Below the pieces are notes generated by a model, which saw nothing but the letters and a program-made list of their open reading frames with translations, did not search any database and was not told the DNA's origin. Below are positions 46,321 through 58,900 of a DNA stretch of 64,000 nucleotides, piece after piece. A program made the position numbers and the translations under genes. Position 1 is the stretch's first letter. Every line of letters starts with the position of its first letter. The DNA is from Chloranthus sessilifolius. Its lineage: Eukaryota > Streptophyta > Magnoliopsida > Chloranthales > Chloranthaceae. The DNA lies in contig CM037592.1 of NCBI GenBank assembly GCA_021018995.1, positions 79,983,301-80,047,300 of the forward strand, in the 5' to 3' direction.

Positions 46321-46469
46321 CGGCAGTTTTTTACAGCAAAAAATTGTCGCTATTAATGAAAAAACCATTAGAGTCTATTAAGACTATTAGTGACAAAGGT
46401 ATTAGCGACAATTTTTTTGTTAATAACGGCAGTTTTTAGCTGCGGCTAATAGTCTTATTTTTTGTAGTG
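46321..46469 (+). mobile_element. Fold-back element with a CACTA-like end
   Basis: The right end reads ATTTTTTGTAGTG (46457-46469), the inverse of a CACTACAAAAAAT terminus seen in plant CACTA elements. AAAAATTGTCGCTATTA near 46344 and TATTAGCGACAATTTTT near 46400 are inverted copies, and GCGGCAGTTTTT / CGGCAGTTTTTAGCTGCGG repeats flank them. The left terminus is not visible, so the copy is partial. Confidence 0.5.
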
Positions 46470-47290
46470 GAGTGGGCCTCATTGAGATTGATGGTGACCA
46501 ATTGGACATTGGTGCAACCAAGACTAGTTATATATTAATGAACCATATATTTTTATATGTATCACATTATATTTAAATTGACATATTTATTATTAAAATT
46601 GTAATTGAGTATGTACATTAGTATGGTGTAGGGACAGCAAGTGACCTTTTGTTCAAAAGAATTAAAACATCATTTCATTGGGTACCATTTTTAGCTTAAA
46701 ATATGATCTTCTTATACTCGCTATACGCACTAGTTTGCTTTTACACATATATAAGTTATATGTATGTTTAAAATTCAATCCAATCTCACAAACCATATCT
46801 CATCCCTCCACAGTTCTATGTCTCTCGAAGTCAACTTGACTACAAAATCACTCACGATTATATTTGTATTCTTATTTATACACTTTCGTGTAAGAATATT
46901 GTAATGTGTTTGCCGCTAACATGACTCTATCTTAAGTTGACAGTAGCTATATTAAATTAGTGGCCACTATTTTAAGTTGGCGGTTGCTATTTTATTTATG
47001 ATTATTTAATTTTCTTGAGGAAAAATATTAGAGTACACATTATTTGATAGCTATCACACATCACTTATCTAAACCAAAATATACTTCATTTGATAACTAT
47101 CATGTCAGTTATCTAAATCAATTGTTATAATCTTATTTATCGAAACCAATTATAACCACTTACGGTTATATTTGTAATCTTATTTATACATTTTTTTTGT
47201 GAAAATATTGTAATGCAAAATAATGTAATATATCTTTTCTATATTTCTATTTTCTTCTAATTTTCTTCTGTATTTTATATATAATTAAAA

Positions 47291-47344
<54 letters not shown>

Positions 47345-47591
47345 GAAAAGCAAGTCATGTGAAAATTGCTTGGCTTGGTGCCAACCTATTCTGCAAAACT
47401 TCAAATTATAAGACCATTTCTTCAAATAAGCAAACTTGTAGGGCTGAAAATGCAAAATTTCCTTTCCTTTTATTTATGTTTTCATGAATCACGTGAATTC
47501 CATAAATTCTTTTTAGAATTGGGAAAACTCTAGCATGACCAGGGCACTTATAATGCTATACACTATTCATAGAAGAATAGTGGTATTTACA
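46470..47591. other. Unassigned AT-rich stretch with TA microsatellite
   Basis: An (AT)n run of about 47 bp lies at 47296-47342. Near 46920-47150, TTAAGTTGACAGTAGCTAT and ATCTAAACCAA words repeat loosely. No supported gene. Confidence 0.45.
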
Positions 47592-48944
47592 ACCGAGTTG
47601 AGATACCGATGCATATCGGGGCTGTTACGTATCGATATCGGCCGATTTTTTATACCATGACTATAACAACACTGAGGAAAGACCGTTATAACATATAAGG
47701 CAACCGACCAGTTCCCAAGCAAGATTAAGAAACGATCATTCACTTTAGACATGTGGCACTATTTTCAAAAATTATTCTACCTTTTTTCATGTCCAAATAA
47801 AAATAAGCGATATAAAGCACTGGGATCAACACAATCAATTGAACGGAAAATAAAAGAAAAAATCACATTTGATTTTGCTGTTCATTTAAAACACTATTTT
47901 ATAATGTTTTTTTTTTTTTCATATTTTACAATAATAATTGTGATTATCTTACGTGGTACCCAATCATATGATTAAATGTCACCTCACAGTAAAATACCAT
48001 GGTGATAACAACATTGAGTAAAGGGAGTTATAACTTATAAGATAACTGACCAGTTCCCAAGCAAGATTAAGAAAGGGTCATTAACTTTAGCCATGTGGCA
48101 CTATTTTAAAAAATTATTCTACCTTTTTTCATATCCAAATAAAAATAAGAGATATAAAGCACTGGGATTGTCACGACCTAGAATCTTAACCGATCTCAAT
48201 GGCCTAGAATTCTGTGTTATAACACCGCACACTTGTTATGACGAAAGGCGAACATATATATCTTACAAGATTTTACATAAAATTGGGCTTTCAAAAATTA
48301 TGAACCAATTTTTCTTCTTACATTAAAATTCCTTTCATTAAGCTTACAATGAATTTTGAGTTCATTATACAAAATGACTAAAAATAAAGGTACGGTCAAC
48401 TGTTAGAAAGTCTTTCTAAATATTTAACACATACCTGACATAGTCTAACTGGTCATCCACGCCGTCACCCTCATAAACCGCATAATCTATAAGTGCATCA
48501 AGTCCAATGGGGCAGTGTAGTCTATATCTTCACCTACAACTGTTAGTTTTTCGTGAGATGAGTTTACTTAGTCACGTAAACTCAATGGGTTGTACAACTG
48601 ATCCATCACAATCTATCCAGGTAATTGTGGGTGCAACCTCGTGAGTGAAAGTGAATCTTTTGCAATTTTCACAATTATACATATGAACAACATAATAAAA
48701 GTTTTCATAAATATTTCATAACAATAAAACTGAAAGAACATAATAATTTTCAGTTCATCTGATGCTTCTAATATTTATCATTCTTCTAATTTATCTTGTC
48801 AATTTAACTTACGTGACATATCTTAAATCTTCTTGTAGGTCCATATGCCCACACAACGTACTTCGTATCATACTTAGTTTATGTAAAAAATCTCTGTCAG
48901 GCCGCTGGTCGAGCCTACCATGCGAGATCCACGTGTAGATAATT
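47592..48944. repeat. Repeat unit X, copy 2, left part
   Basis: Matches 38446-39796, beginning inside the MITE sequence of copy 1 and ending at the C insertion site. The last five bases, TAATT (48940-48944), are the left copy of the C target duplication (TAATC in the empty site). Most differences from copy 1 are transitions. Confidence 0.9.
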
Positions 48945-51604
48945 TGTAATAGCCCGAAAAAATCACGCAAAACTATGACCTCGGGATCCGTGCCCGATTG
49001 GTCACAAGTTTGACCAATCAGGAGATCAAGAGTTAGCATGGGATGTGGTGAACGGACGAGATGTGATAGCTTGAGTGATTTCGTGGTGTGTGTTGTAAAT
49101 ATGAAGTCGCATATACCTATTGAGGTGCATGTGCTCAACACACAAACTAAGAGAGGGATAAAAGGGTTTAATAACCCTAGATGGGTATTTTGGGTTGTTG
49201 AAGGAGAGTAAAGAAGAGAGAGAGAGTAAAAAGAGTGATTAATGCAAGGAGTAAAGGCTAGCTGAGGAAGGAAGGATCCAAGTATTAAAGAGGCCGATTC
49301 AACGCAAGGGATCCGCTGAAAAAGCTAAAGCTGGAACCCTAGCCTTCCAACCCTAGATTTGAAATCAACTTGAGATCTATCCAAGGTAAATTTTTGTAAA
49401 TAAGATGCATAGATCATAGGGGTTAAGTTGTGGTTAAATGTGGGTTAGATCATAGGATAATGGCTTAGAAAAATAGAGGAAAAAGTGTGGGAAAAAGATT
49501 GGGAAGAACAGCTCGAAAAGGGCTGAATCTGACAATTTCGATTAATCGAAATTGGGTTTCGATTAATCGAAATTGGCCAGGAAGTTGAAAGGTCAGAAGA
49601 CGATTTACTTCGATTAATCGAATTGGATTTCGATTAATCATCGATTTGAGAATCGATTAATCATTTGAACCTCGATGGACCCCAAGGGTTGGAGGAAATG
49701 ATTAAGGAAAATTCGACTAATCGAAATGGGATTCTGATTATTCGATTTGAGTTTTCGATTAATCGATTTGGGATCGATTATTCGACTTGTGAAATTCAAC
49801 TGTTCGAACAGTAGGTGTACCTTGCGAAAAGAAGAAATTGATTAATCAAATCGGATTCGATTAATCGAATGAAAACTCAACTGTCGACGAGGTGTACTTT
49901 ATGAAGAAGAATTTCGATTAATCGAAATCGATTCGATTAATCGAGCGGAAACTCGGCGACGGTCAACAGTTTACTTTGCGAAAAGAAGAATTTCGATTAA
50001 TCAGATTCGATTAATCGAATGACAATTCGATTCGAATCGAGAATGGACTTTTTCGATTAATCGAAATTACTTGATTAATCGATATTGACCTTCGATTAAT
50101 CGATTTTGGAAATCGATTAATCGAACCAAGTTCGATTAATCGATTCTCGATTTCATTAATCGATCGATAAATTTTGTTGACTTTTAGGTTTGACTTTAAG
50201 ATTCTTGCAGGATCTCATACCTTCTTTATTGCATCCCTTGTGCTGTGTTTTACCTCTTATGTGGTACCATAGGTGGTACGTGAGCTAGTGCACTGGGACC
50301 TTGATGCATTGAACAAGTGAAGACTTGAGGTAGGGAACACCTTGAACATGTACTTTATTTTACAAGAGCATGTATGTAGTGATATAAATTTCAATTCAAT
50401 TCTTTTTACTGCTCAAAGAATTCTGTAAAGTGTGTGTGTGTGACAGTGATACGAGAAAAGGAATGAGCCACCCCCAGGGGATGAAGAAGTAAAGAGATAA
50501 GAGCCTCAGGTGTGATGCAAGTTAGTGGATACATCCCAGGGATGTATCCACAGATTGAATCATGTTGGATAGGGCCTAACTGATATAAGATAGCACACTT
50601 ACACGGTGAATAACTATATGTAAGGCACCGATATTTTTGTTATTTGAGGTGCCTTAGGTTACCCCGCGGACGTGGCGGGATATCCACGGATCGACACGGC
50701 GGGATATCCGTGACCGATCTGGCGCAAACCGTAGGCTGCCAAAGGAGGCTTAGCCGTGCACAGTAAGCACACGCCGGGGGTGAGGATTGAGACAAGTGAC
50801 ACCCCGCCACCAATCCTCAGGGAAAAGGGGCTTGGGTACTATATGGTATTCCCAGGGGATACACTAAAACTGGCTATATAGATGACGATGAAGGGAGTCT
50901 CAGCGGGGCTCGATGCTAAATTGCTCGGGATTACTTAAGTTGAAAGTTTAAGTTTTGCTTTAGGCCTTTTCATTTTCATGAGTAAATGAAAACATAAGAA
51001 ATCAACGAAAGAAACGAATGCTTTTAACTGCTTTTATCAACAACGCATAGTTACATCATGCATGGTATATCATAGAATATGTGAGTTATAACTTATATGT
51101 TCAGTGTTTGTTCCCTATTGGGCTAGGATGTAGCTCACCCTATAGACTATACGTCAGTCCATTAGTAGCAAGCCGAGGTTTTGGGACGCCGATCCCATGA
51201 GTCGGACTTTGTCAGCGAGAGTTGGAGCCACCTCCAGAGGACTTCTTCTAGAGGACTCCGTTGTGCTACTTTGAGGAGTTTTGAGTAGAGATTGTACGGC
51301 TTGGTATGTCAAGCCTTTATTTTGTGAAAACATGTATATGTATAGAGTTTGGATTATTCCTTTGGGGCGAACCATCTGTGATGATTTATATCATCGATGG
51401 TTCGGATCGGTTCTCCCTTCATGCAGAGGCATGAGGGTAGAACTGTCCTTTGAAAAGTATTTCTAATTAGATTTAAATTCCGCAAGTTGTTCTTATTTCT
51501 TTTTATGCTTGATATACCAGTGTTCCGTGCATAGTTAAGGGGCACGGTCAAGATGATCGTGCTGATGGCACGGGTTTCGGGGTGTCGAAATCCGGGCTGT
51601 CACA
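48945..51604 (+). repeat. 5' LTR of C (2660 bp)
   Basis: TG...CA edges. The first 0.55 kb and the last 0.35 kb are nearly identical to the 3' LTR, while the middle differs by many small length changes. It contains a CGATTAATCG array at 49538-50165. Confidence 0.93.
49538..50165. repeat. CGATTAATCG palindrome array, C 5' LTR
   Basis: About twenty exact or near copies, in part paired with AAATTGG-type spacers; start-to-start steps of 19-22 bp within clusters. Also holds the inverted CTGTTCGAACAG word near 49800. Confidence 0.82.
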
Positions 51605-51605
51605 G

Positions 51606-51618
51606 TTGGTATCAAAGC
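51606..51618 (+). other. Primer-binding site of C (tRNA-Met type)
   Basis: TTGGTATCAAAGC one base after the LTR end, identical to the site in A. Confidence 0.85.
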
Positions 51619-51705
51619 CTTTTCTTTTAGCAATTCTGACAAGGGTTCTTTCGTCAGAACATAGGGGCTTCTGCTAACGAAACTTTAGTTTCAAATGCAG
51701 CCGCA

Positions 51706-52960
51706 ATGTCAGCTAGAGGGAGGGGCCGACCAAGAGGAGGCCATCAAAGGAGTTTGCGTAGTGGAGATGATTTCATCTCTCCTACCAACAGAGTGCCTTT
51801 CGAGAATGCGAGGCCCGAGGCGAGCAGACATCATGAGGAAGAGGATCGAGATCATCAGGATCAAGATCTAAGAGAGCAAGAAAGATTGAGAGAAAGACAA
51901 GAAGATAGAGAGGAACGACAAAGGATGATACACACTATGGAGACTATGGCAGCTGCCATGGCTCAACAAGCAGCATCCTTTGCAGCTCATGCGTCAAGAG
52001 AACAGCAGCCACCTACACCACCTGTAGGACCTGCGTTGCCTGTGCCCTCATCTTTTACAGAGTTTAGAAGGATGAGACCTCCTTCATTTTCTGGGCAGGC
52101 AGACACAATGGCCGCTGAGAATTGGCTGATGGAAATGGAGAAAGTTTATAGCGTGCTAACACGGAAGATGAGAGTGTAAGATGGGCAGCTTACATGTTGG
52201 ATGGGGAGGCTGGGCCTTGGTGGAAGTCCGTGATAAGGACTCGGGCTCAGGAGACCCCAGAGTTGCCTTGGACTTGGGAGGAATTTGTTGAGGAGTTCAA
52301 CAAACAATATTTCCCGGAAGTGGTGAGGAACCAATTAGAGATACAATTTTTGCAGTTAGTACAAGGGAGAATGACCGTGAGAGAATACGGGGTAGAGTTT
52401 CTACGACTTGCCCGTTTTGCTCGGATTACGCCGCTCAAGTGATGAAGTCCAAGAGGTTTCAGCAAGGTTTGAAGCACGAGGTTAGGGAGGCGTAGCTCCA
52501 TTTCAACGAGGACCTATGAAGAGGTCATGAGCAAAGCATTGGTTGTAGAAGAGGAGAACACGAGCATGATATAGACGGAGAGAGCAAGCAGAGAGGACTT
52601 GACCACGGAAGGATGGGGAACTACGAACCGGTGAATAAAAAGTTCAGTGGGTCGAGTCGAGACCCAGATTTGGAGGTTTTGGAAGACAACAAAGAACAAC
52701 ACCAACAGAGGTTTCCATTACTTGCGTCAGGAGACCTATTCGCTATGAGAGCCCCGCCATGTCTCTGGTGCCACTATCACACGGTGGTTCTCGTACAGTA
52801 TCTTCCGCACCTCGAGAGACGTGTGCGGATGTGGTGCGCATAGGACTATAGGCTGCAGAATCGGAACTAGAGGTTGTTTAGATGTGGCAAGGTGGGCCAC
52901 ATGATCAAGGATTGCCCGAGACGGACAAGGGCAAGAGGCGGCGATTCTGACACGACCCAT
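51706..52960 (+). pseudogene. C gag (fossil)
   Basis: Starts at the ATG at 51706 with SARGRGRPRGGHQRSLRSGD, then a highly charged, coiled-coil-like region with REQERLRERQEDREERQRM. The capsid-type domain follows: FRRMRPPSFSGQADTMAAEN, WLMEMEKVYSVL, LDGEAGPWWKSV and FNKQYFPEVVRNQLEIQFL. The zinc knuckle lies near 52874-52916. The order and wording match A closely. Gag would build the particle and bind element RNA. The copy carries several breaks. Confidence 0.85.
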
Positions 52961-53209
52961 TCAAGCAAGGAAGCCGATTGTTAGGGGGAGAGCCTATGCA
53001 GTCACTGCTCAGGAAGCAGGGAATGTGCACGACGTCATCCAAGGTGAGAAATTTTATTTTATTACAAAAAAAAAAAAAATTTCGTTTCATAAAGAATTTT
53101 AGATGGAAAGGGTGCATGCATTAGGAATAGTGTAGATTCTTTTAATATAAACTGAGAGTGCATTTTGATGTGTAAATTCCTGTATGTATGTGTATATATA
53201 TTATAGGTA

Positions 53210-53616
53210 CTTTAACTATGTATGAAAAGGGAAGTGTATTTAGACATGACGCTCGAGTGTTGATAGACCCCGGGTCTACCCACTCATTCGTCACTCCACG
53301 TTTTGCTAAGAAGATGAAGATCGTTCGAGGCGTTGGATTTCGTCCTATTCGTGTCTATTAATTTGGAGAGTTAGTAGACACGGAGTTAGCTTGCAAATCC
53401 ATCGTCAGTAGCGTTCAAGACTTAGAAGTGCATGAATTGGAAGCAAAGTTGGTACTGTTAGACATGCAAGGGTTTGATGTGATCCTTGGCATGGACTGGT
53501 TGGCGCAGCATTGTGCGACCATTGATTGCAAGAACAAGGTAGTCATTTTCAGACCCAACACAAGAAGATCATTTCGGGTTCAAGGAGTGAGGTCGTCATC
53601 ATGCGATCTCAAGTGA
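53210..53616 (+). pseudogene. C protease region (fossil)
   Basis: An RVLIDPGSTHSFVTPRF-type active-site phrase lies near 53250-53310. Downstream, 53428-53616 reads MHELEAKLVLLDMQGFDVIL and GMDWLAQHCATIDCKNKVV, the protease-to-reverse-transcriptase connector common to Tekay elements. Fossil. Confidence 0.82.
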
Positions 53617-53628
53617 TGAGGCGAAAAG

Positions 53629-55030
53629 ATGATCGAGAAGGGTTGCAGTGGATACTTAGCGTTCTTAAAGGAGGACAAGGAAGAAAAGAACGTCATTTTT
53701 GAGATAGCAGTTGTGCGAGACTTCGCTGACGTGTTTCCAGAAGAATTGCCTGGATTACCTCCAGAAAGAGAGGTAGAATTCGCCATTGACTTAACACCAG
53801 GAACGGAGCCTATTTCGAAAGCACCTTATAGAATGGCTCCCGCTGAGTTAAAGGAGTTGAAGGAACAACTACAAGAGCTGATGGACAAGGGGTTTGTTAG
53901 ACCAAGTGTATCTCCATGGGGAGCACCGGTCTTATTTGTCAAGAAGAAAGATGGGTGCGACTATGCATTGACTATCGACAATTGAACAAACTTACTGTGA
54001 AGAACCGCTACCCTTTGCCTAGAATTGACGATCTATTCGACCAACTGCAAGGAGCAAGGTATTTTTCCAAGATCGACCTAAGATCTGGTTATCATCAGTT
54101 GCGAGTCAAGGCAGAGGACATACAGAAGACAGCTTTCCGGACACGGTATGGACACTATGAATTCCTTGTGATGCCGTTTGGATTAACGAATGCCCCAGCG
54201 TCATTTATGGATCTGATGAACCGAGTGTTTAAACCACACTTGGACTCCTGTGTGGTAGTGTTCGTTGATGATATACTAATACTCCAAATCCAAGGCGAAC
54301 ACGAAGAACACTTGAGGATTGCTCTACAAACGCTCGTGAACACCAATTATCGCCAAACTCGATGAAGTGTGAGTTTTGGTTGGAAGAAGTTAGCTTTTTG
54401 GGACATGTCGTCTCGAAGCACGGCGTCACGGTAGATCCAGCAAAGATAGAAGCAGTAGTTAAATGGGAGCAACCAAAGACAGTGACAGATGTCCGAAGTT
54501 TTCTGGGCTTAGCAGGCTATTATCGACGTTTCGTTGAGGGGTTTTCAAAAATATCGGGACCTCTCACAAAGCTGACACGTAAAGATTCAAGGTTTGAGTG
54601 GAGTGAGGCATGCGAGAAGAGTTTTCAAGAACTCAAAACGAGACTCACTTCAGCTCCAGTGTTGGCAATTCCTTCAGGCAGTGGAGGATACGCATTAATG
54701 TTGGCCTTGGTTGTGTGCTCAACCAAAACAAGAAGGTGATAGCTTACGGATCAAGACAGTTGAAAGAACACGAGAAAAATTACCCGACTCATGACTTGGA
54801 ACTGGCAGCAGTCATTTTTGCGCTGAAAATTTGGAGACACTACTTGTATGGTGAAACATTTGAAATTTTCACCGATCATAAGAGCCTCCGATATCTGTTC
54901 ACACAGAAGGAGCTCAATATGAGACAGCGCAGATGGATGGAATTCCTCAAGGACTACGATTGCTCTATACAATACCATCCTGGCAAGGCGAATGTAGTGG
55001 CCGATGCATTGAGTCGAAAAGGTTCAGCTC
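53629..55030 (+). pseudogene. C reverse transcriptase and RNase H (fossil)
   Basis: Reverse transcriptase phrases: [93 protein letters not shown] and VVVFVDDIL with the catalytic aspartate pair. [20 protein letters not shown] and [19 protein letters not shown] follow as the thumb. RNase H (about 54730-55020) shows [19 protein letters not shown] and [19 protein letters not shown]. Best-preserved pol in the window, but still broken in several places. Confidence 0.88.
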
Positions 55031-56515
55031 AGTTAGCTTCCTTGATTTTGGGTATGCACCGATGGAAATTATTGGAAGACCTGGCATTCTATGATGCGAA
55101 CATTAAGTCAAAGGACACTGGATCCTTTTTGGCTAACATATCAGTAAAGCCAGTGATATTTGAGCATATCCACGATCTACAGATGAAGGATCCGACATTA
55201 ACGAAGATTTATCAAGACGTGAATGAAGGCATCAGGTCGGACTTCTCAGAAAAAGAAGATGGTTCTTTGTTGTTTAAAGGCCGTCTATGCATCCCGGATA
55301 ATGCCGATCTAAGACGAACAATTCTTGATGAAGCTCATAAGTCAAATTATGCGATCCACCCTGGTAGCACCAAAATGTACCAAGATTTGAAAAGAATTCT
55401 TGGTGGAGAGGATCAAACAAGACGTGGCCGCAGTATGTGTCACGATGTTTGACTTGTCGCAAGTGAAGGTTGATCATAGACATCCTGGACTATTGCAACC
55501 TTTACCAATACCGGAATGGAAGTGGAATCGATCTCAATGGATTTCATTGTTGGATTACCCGTCGCCAAGAGACACAATGCCATTTGGGTCGTCATAGACC
55601 GATTGACCAAATCAACGCACTTTTTGTATAGATAATATATATACCGCAGAGAAGGAGATTGTAAGATTACACGGATTCCAAGCATCATTTCATCGTGATC
55701 CACTATATACTTCCAAGTTTTGGAAGAAATTTCAAGAAGGAATGGGAACTCGACTAGACTTTAGTTCAAATTTTCCATCCTCAAACCGATGGGCGACAGA
55801 GCGGTGAATCAAGTGATAGAAGACATGCTCGAGCTTGCATGCTTGATATGCAAGGATACCGGGATGAGTATCTACCGATGCTCGAAGTTCGCATATAACA
55901 ACAAGCTTTTCAAAACTAGCATTGGTATGGCACCGTATGAAGCTCAGATGGACGATGCTAAGTCACCTCAATTGGGAGGAAACAGAGAAATTTGTATTAG
56001 GACCAAATCGCTTGAAGACAACGCCACCGTTGTCCTAATTATCGAGAAAGGTTGAAGACAAAGACAGTAGATGTAAAAGTTAATACCGATGTGAAGCGGA
56101 CTAGTGTTGACTACAAAGTGGAGCATGTGTTTGTGAAGGTGTCACCTATGAAAGGTGTAATGCGATTTGGCAAGAGGGGAAGTTAAGTCCACGTTATGTT
56201 GGACCATTTGAAATTTTGGGACTAATAGGTGAAGTTGCATATCGCATTAGTTTACCACCGCTATTCGATCGAGTACATAATGTCTTCCATATATCGATGC
56301 TCGTAAAGTACGTGAATGATCCGCCTCATGTGTTAGGAAGCAACCTATAGAGATGTGTGAGGACATGAGCATGATAGAGGAACCAAAGGAGATCTTGGAT
56401 CGAAAAGAGCAAGCATCACAAGACTAAAGTAATTCCCTTTAGTGCTTGTTCGATGGAACAATCATCCTAAAGAAGAGGCTACTTGGGAACGAGAGGTCAT
56501 GTAAAAGAACAATAC
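55031..56515 (+). pseudogene. C integrase with chromodomain-like C-terminus (fossil)
   Basis: The zinc-binding part ends [20 protein letters not shown] (near 55330-55390). The core starts near 55500 with [12 protein letters not shown], followed by FAYNNKLFKTSIGMAPYEA near 55885. A GPFEI-type GPY/F block lies near 56195 and a CHD-like end near 56430-56500 (HPKEEATWERE in outline). It directs cDNA insertion; the chromodomain-like end is typical of Tekay/Del chromoviruses. Several breaks. Confidence 0.82.
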
Positions 56516-56684
56516 CCACTTGTTTCCAACGACGTGAAAGTGCAATGTAAACCACAAACGTTGTGAAATTCCACTATACTTGTAATTCAATGGAAATTTT
56601 AATCCAATCTGTCATGAATTGTCAAAAATAAGAAAAGAAACAAAGAGATTTAAATTCAGAGAAATGGGCAAAATCGACATCAAA
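56516..56684. other. C spacer after integrase
   Basis: Short AT-rich non-coding stretch between the integrase end and the internal palindrome array. Nothing recognised. Confidence 0.5.
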
Positions 56685-57140
56685 TTTCAAATCGATTAAT
56701 CGATTTGGAATTTCGATTAATCGATCTTGTTCGATTAGTCGATCGGCATGTGCCAAAGGATCGAAAATGAAAAGTTGAGTTAGAACATTCATAGAAAGAA
56801 ATTTTGATTAATCGGAATGGTTTTTCGATTAATCTTACACTTAAGAAATTTTGGAAAATTTTTTAAGTTTTTGCTCGATTTCGATTAAACGAAACTAAGT
56901 TCGATTAATCGATTTTGAGATTTCGATTAATCAAATGAATTTCGATTAATCGATCGGCACGCGCATGGAGCTCAAAATTTTAAATTTTAAACAAACACGA
57001 TTTCGATTAATCGAAATATTTTCGATTAATCGAATTTTATTTTCGATTAATCGATTTGAGAAATCGATTAATCGATTTTACGCGGCTTAACCTAGTTTTA
57101 AATTTCGACTAATCGAAATGGAATTTCGATTAATCGAGCC
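56685..57140. repeat. Internal CGATTAATCG array of C, upstream of the extra coding region
   Basis: About fifteen exact or near copies of CGATTAATCG, the same word as in the LTR arrays, but located between pol and the extra coding region. Consecutive copies at 57003-57085 are 19-21 bp apart. The array ends about ten bases before a TATA-like box. Confidence 0.82.
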
Positions 57141-57146
57141 GAGGCC

Positions 57147-57157
57147 TATATATATAA
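57147..57157 (+). promoter_or_regulatory. Candidate internal TATA box
   Basis: CTATATATATAAG directly after the palindrome array and about 0.2 kb before the first ATG of the extra coding region. The following stretch is pyrimidine-rich (CTTCCTTCTTCTTCTCC near 57220), like a plant 5' untranslated region, and CCACGGTAAACCC near 57301 could be a splice donor. No direct evidence of transcription. Confidence 0.5.
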
Positions 57158-57365
57158 GTTTGGGGATTTCATTCCCCATTCGAAATCATTTGAACTTCCG
57201 GACTTTGGGCGTTTCGACTTCCTTCTTCTTCTCCAACTATCCGACCGGACTAGGGTTCGATTTTCACGATTCGCACAATCTACCGATTCGCTTTGAAAAC
57301 CACGGTAAACCCTAGAATCGAACTTTTTCTTTCATTTGAAGTAGATAAACCCTAGTTTAGTGAAA

Positions 57366-58900
57366 ATGCACCAAAACCCGCTTTGTCTTGAAGAAGGCAA
57401 CCTCTGTTGCTTAGGCGTAAGAACGCCGCGCGACCACCACCTACCCCATCGCCGGTGAGGACTCCATCACCGTCGGAATCGGAGACCACCTCCGGTTCGA
57501 CGAGCGCATCTACGCGCGAGTCTTCCCGCGAATCCACCCCCATGCCACCACCACCCACCAACGTGGAGCAACCAAACGAGTGGTGGGCTGCCAAGACCTT
57601 TGAGGTCCAATACACCATTGACCCTACCCTATTCACAATTTAAGGGCGAGACCCAATGGGCTCAGAACTACCTAACCAGTGCCGGACTCGGCAACCTTCT
57701 CAAACCAATCCGGGGTTCCTATTACCCTAGATTGGTGAGGTTGTTCTACCAAGGGCTAACCAATGGCCCTAGTGACGATTGCATTATAACCAAAATCGAG
57801 GGTCGTCTCTATACGATCACTCGTCGGCACATACATGAGGTGCTTGAATGCTACCTCGACTTTACTCCCGAAACTACCCTATTTCCACCCTTTGAAAAGG
57901 AACCCCGTTTTGAAGAGGTCATGACTCGCATGACCAACGGAAGAAGGGGTCCTGCACGTCCATCAAGAGGGTCGACCTTCCACCCTACATGTGGATGCTC
58001 GACTCCATCATAAAATGCAACCTTTACCCGATGCGCCACGACACGGAGCGCGTGGATAAAGTGCAACATGCACTTTACGCGGCCTTCTGTGGCCGATGGT
58101 TTGATGCTACCATGGTCATCCTTGAGGGGATGCGGTACATCAAGAGTAAACTGATGAAGGGCAACATGCGGCCCAAGGAGAAGATGCCGTATGCTCGGCT
58201 CATCTCGAGCATGTTGGAGTGCTACTCTGACGAGCCCTCCTACACTATTTCACCCCACGAGGTGAGGGCTACGGATCGCGTGAAGACGTTCACCAAGTCT
58301 TCATGGACCCGTAGCTACAACCTATTGAAGCGGACCCTACCAGCTCCGGGTCCCGCTCCCGCCCAATGACCCGGCAGCGTAGAAGAAGGTAGCCCCGCCA
58401 CCACCCCTACCACCTCAGCAGGACCCACTTGAGGGTGGGGCACACCCTGCCGCAGCAGAGCCATCTGTGGAGAGGGTTCCCTCCCACACCACAGCCGACA
58501 CCACACCTGCACACTCACGCGCGACTCCCACCTCATCCTCTGGCCCGCCGCCCTCCATCCAGTCCTACCATAGAGGACGTGTTGGCAGAATGGGCGCAAA
58601 TAACGAGAGGATGAACAGGAGGATTGATTTCCTCATGTTTCACACCCTCGGTTCATCTACCCCACACCTACATGGATATGTTGGCCGCATGAAGAAGAAT
58701 GGGCGGGGACCGCCTTCCATAGAGGACCGATCTTCCATCCCACCACAGACGCGGTTCCTCCACATCCATCCGCTCAGCCAGCCCGCCACCCCCACAACCA
58801 TGACCCGGCTCCAATGCAGACCACGACCCTGTCCTTGCCACCTCAAATGGAGCAGCGTGCCCAAAGACCGGCCACCGGATCGACTGGCGAGGGCCCATGA
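57366..58900 (+). pseudogene. Extra coding region of C, unlike gag or pol (fossil)
   Basis: Codon-like, GC-richer sequence on the sense strand. An N-terminal Pro/Ser/Thr-rich part (PPPTPSPVRTPSPSESE) is followed by a globular part with YYPRLVRLFYQGLTNGPSDD, IEGRLYTITRRHIHEVLECY, NLYPMRHDTERVDKVQHALY and KEKMPYARLISSMLECYSDE. A second proline-rich tail follows. The globular wording resembles a family annotated in plant genomes as putative plant transposon protein (Transposase_32-like), from memory and unverified. It is a known kind of passenger ORF in plant retroelements, of unknown function. Several breaks; I could not fix its start. Confidence 0.6.

Noticed and set aside
48809-49141. Minus-strand frame beginning MLSTCTSIGICDF, repeated at 59160-59393
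   Set aside because: Repeated only because both C LTRs contain it; it is LTR sequence, not a gene family.
51281-51551. Identical 61- and 65-aa frames at 51281-51551 and 61558-61828
   Set aside because: These are the two copies of the C LTR end. Their identity reflects LTR pairing, not protein conservation.
57352-57636. 94-aa minus-strand frame in element C
   Set aside because: Antisense to the proline-rich start of the extra coding region; codon usage and position favour the plus strand.
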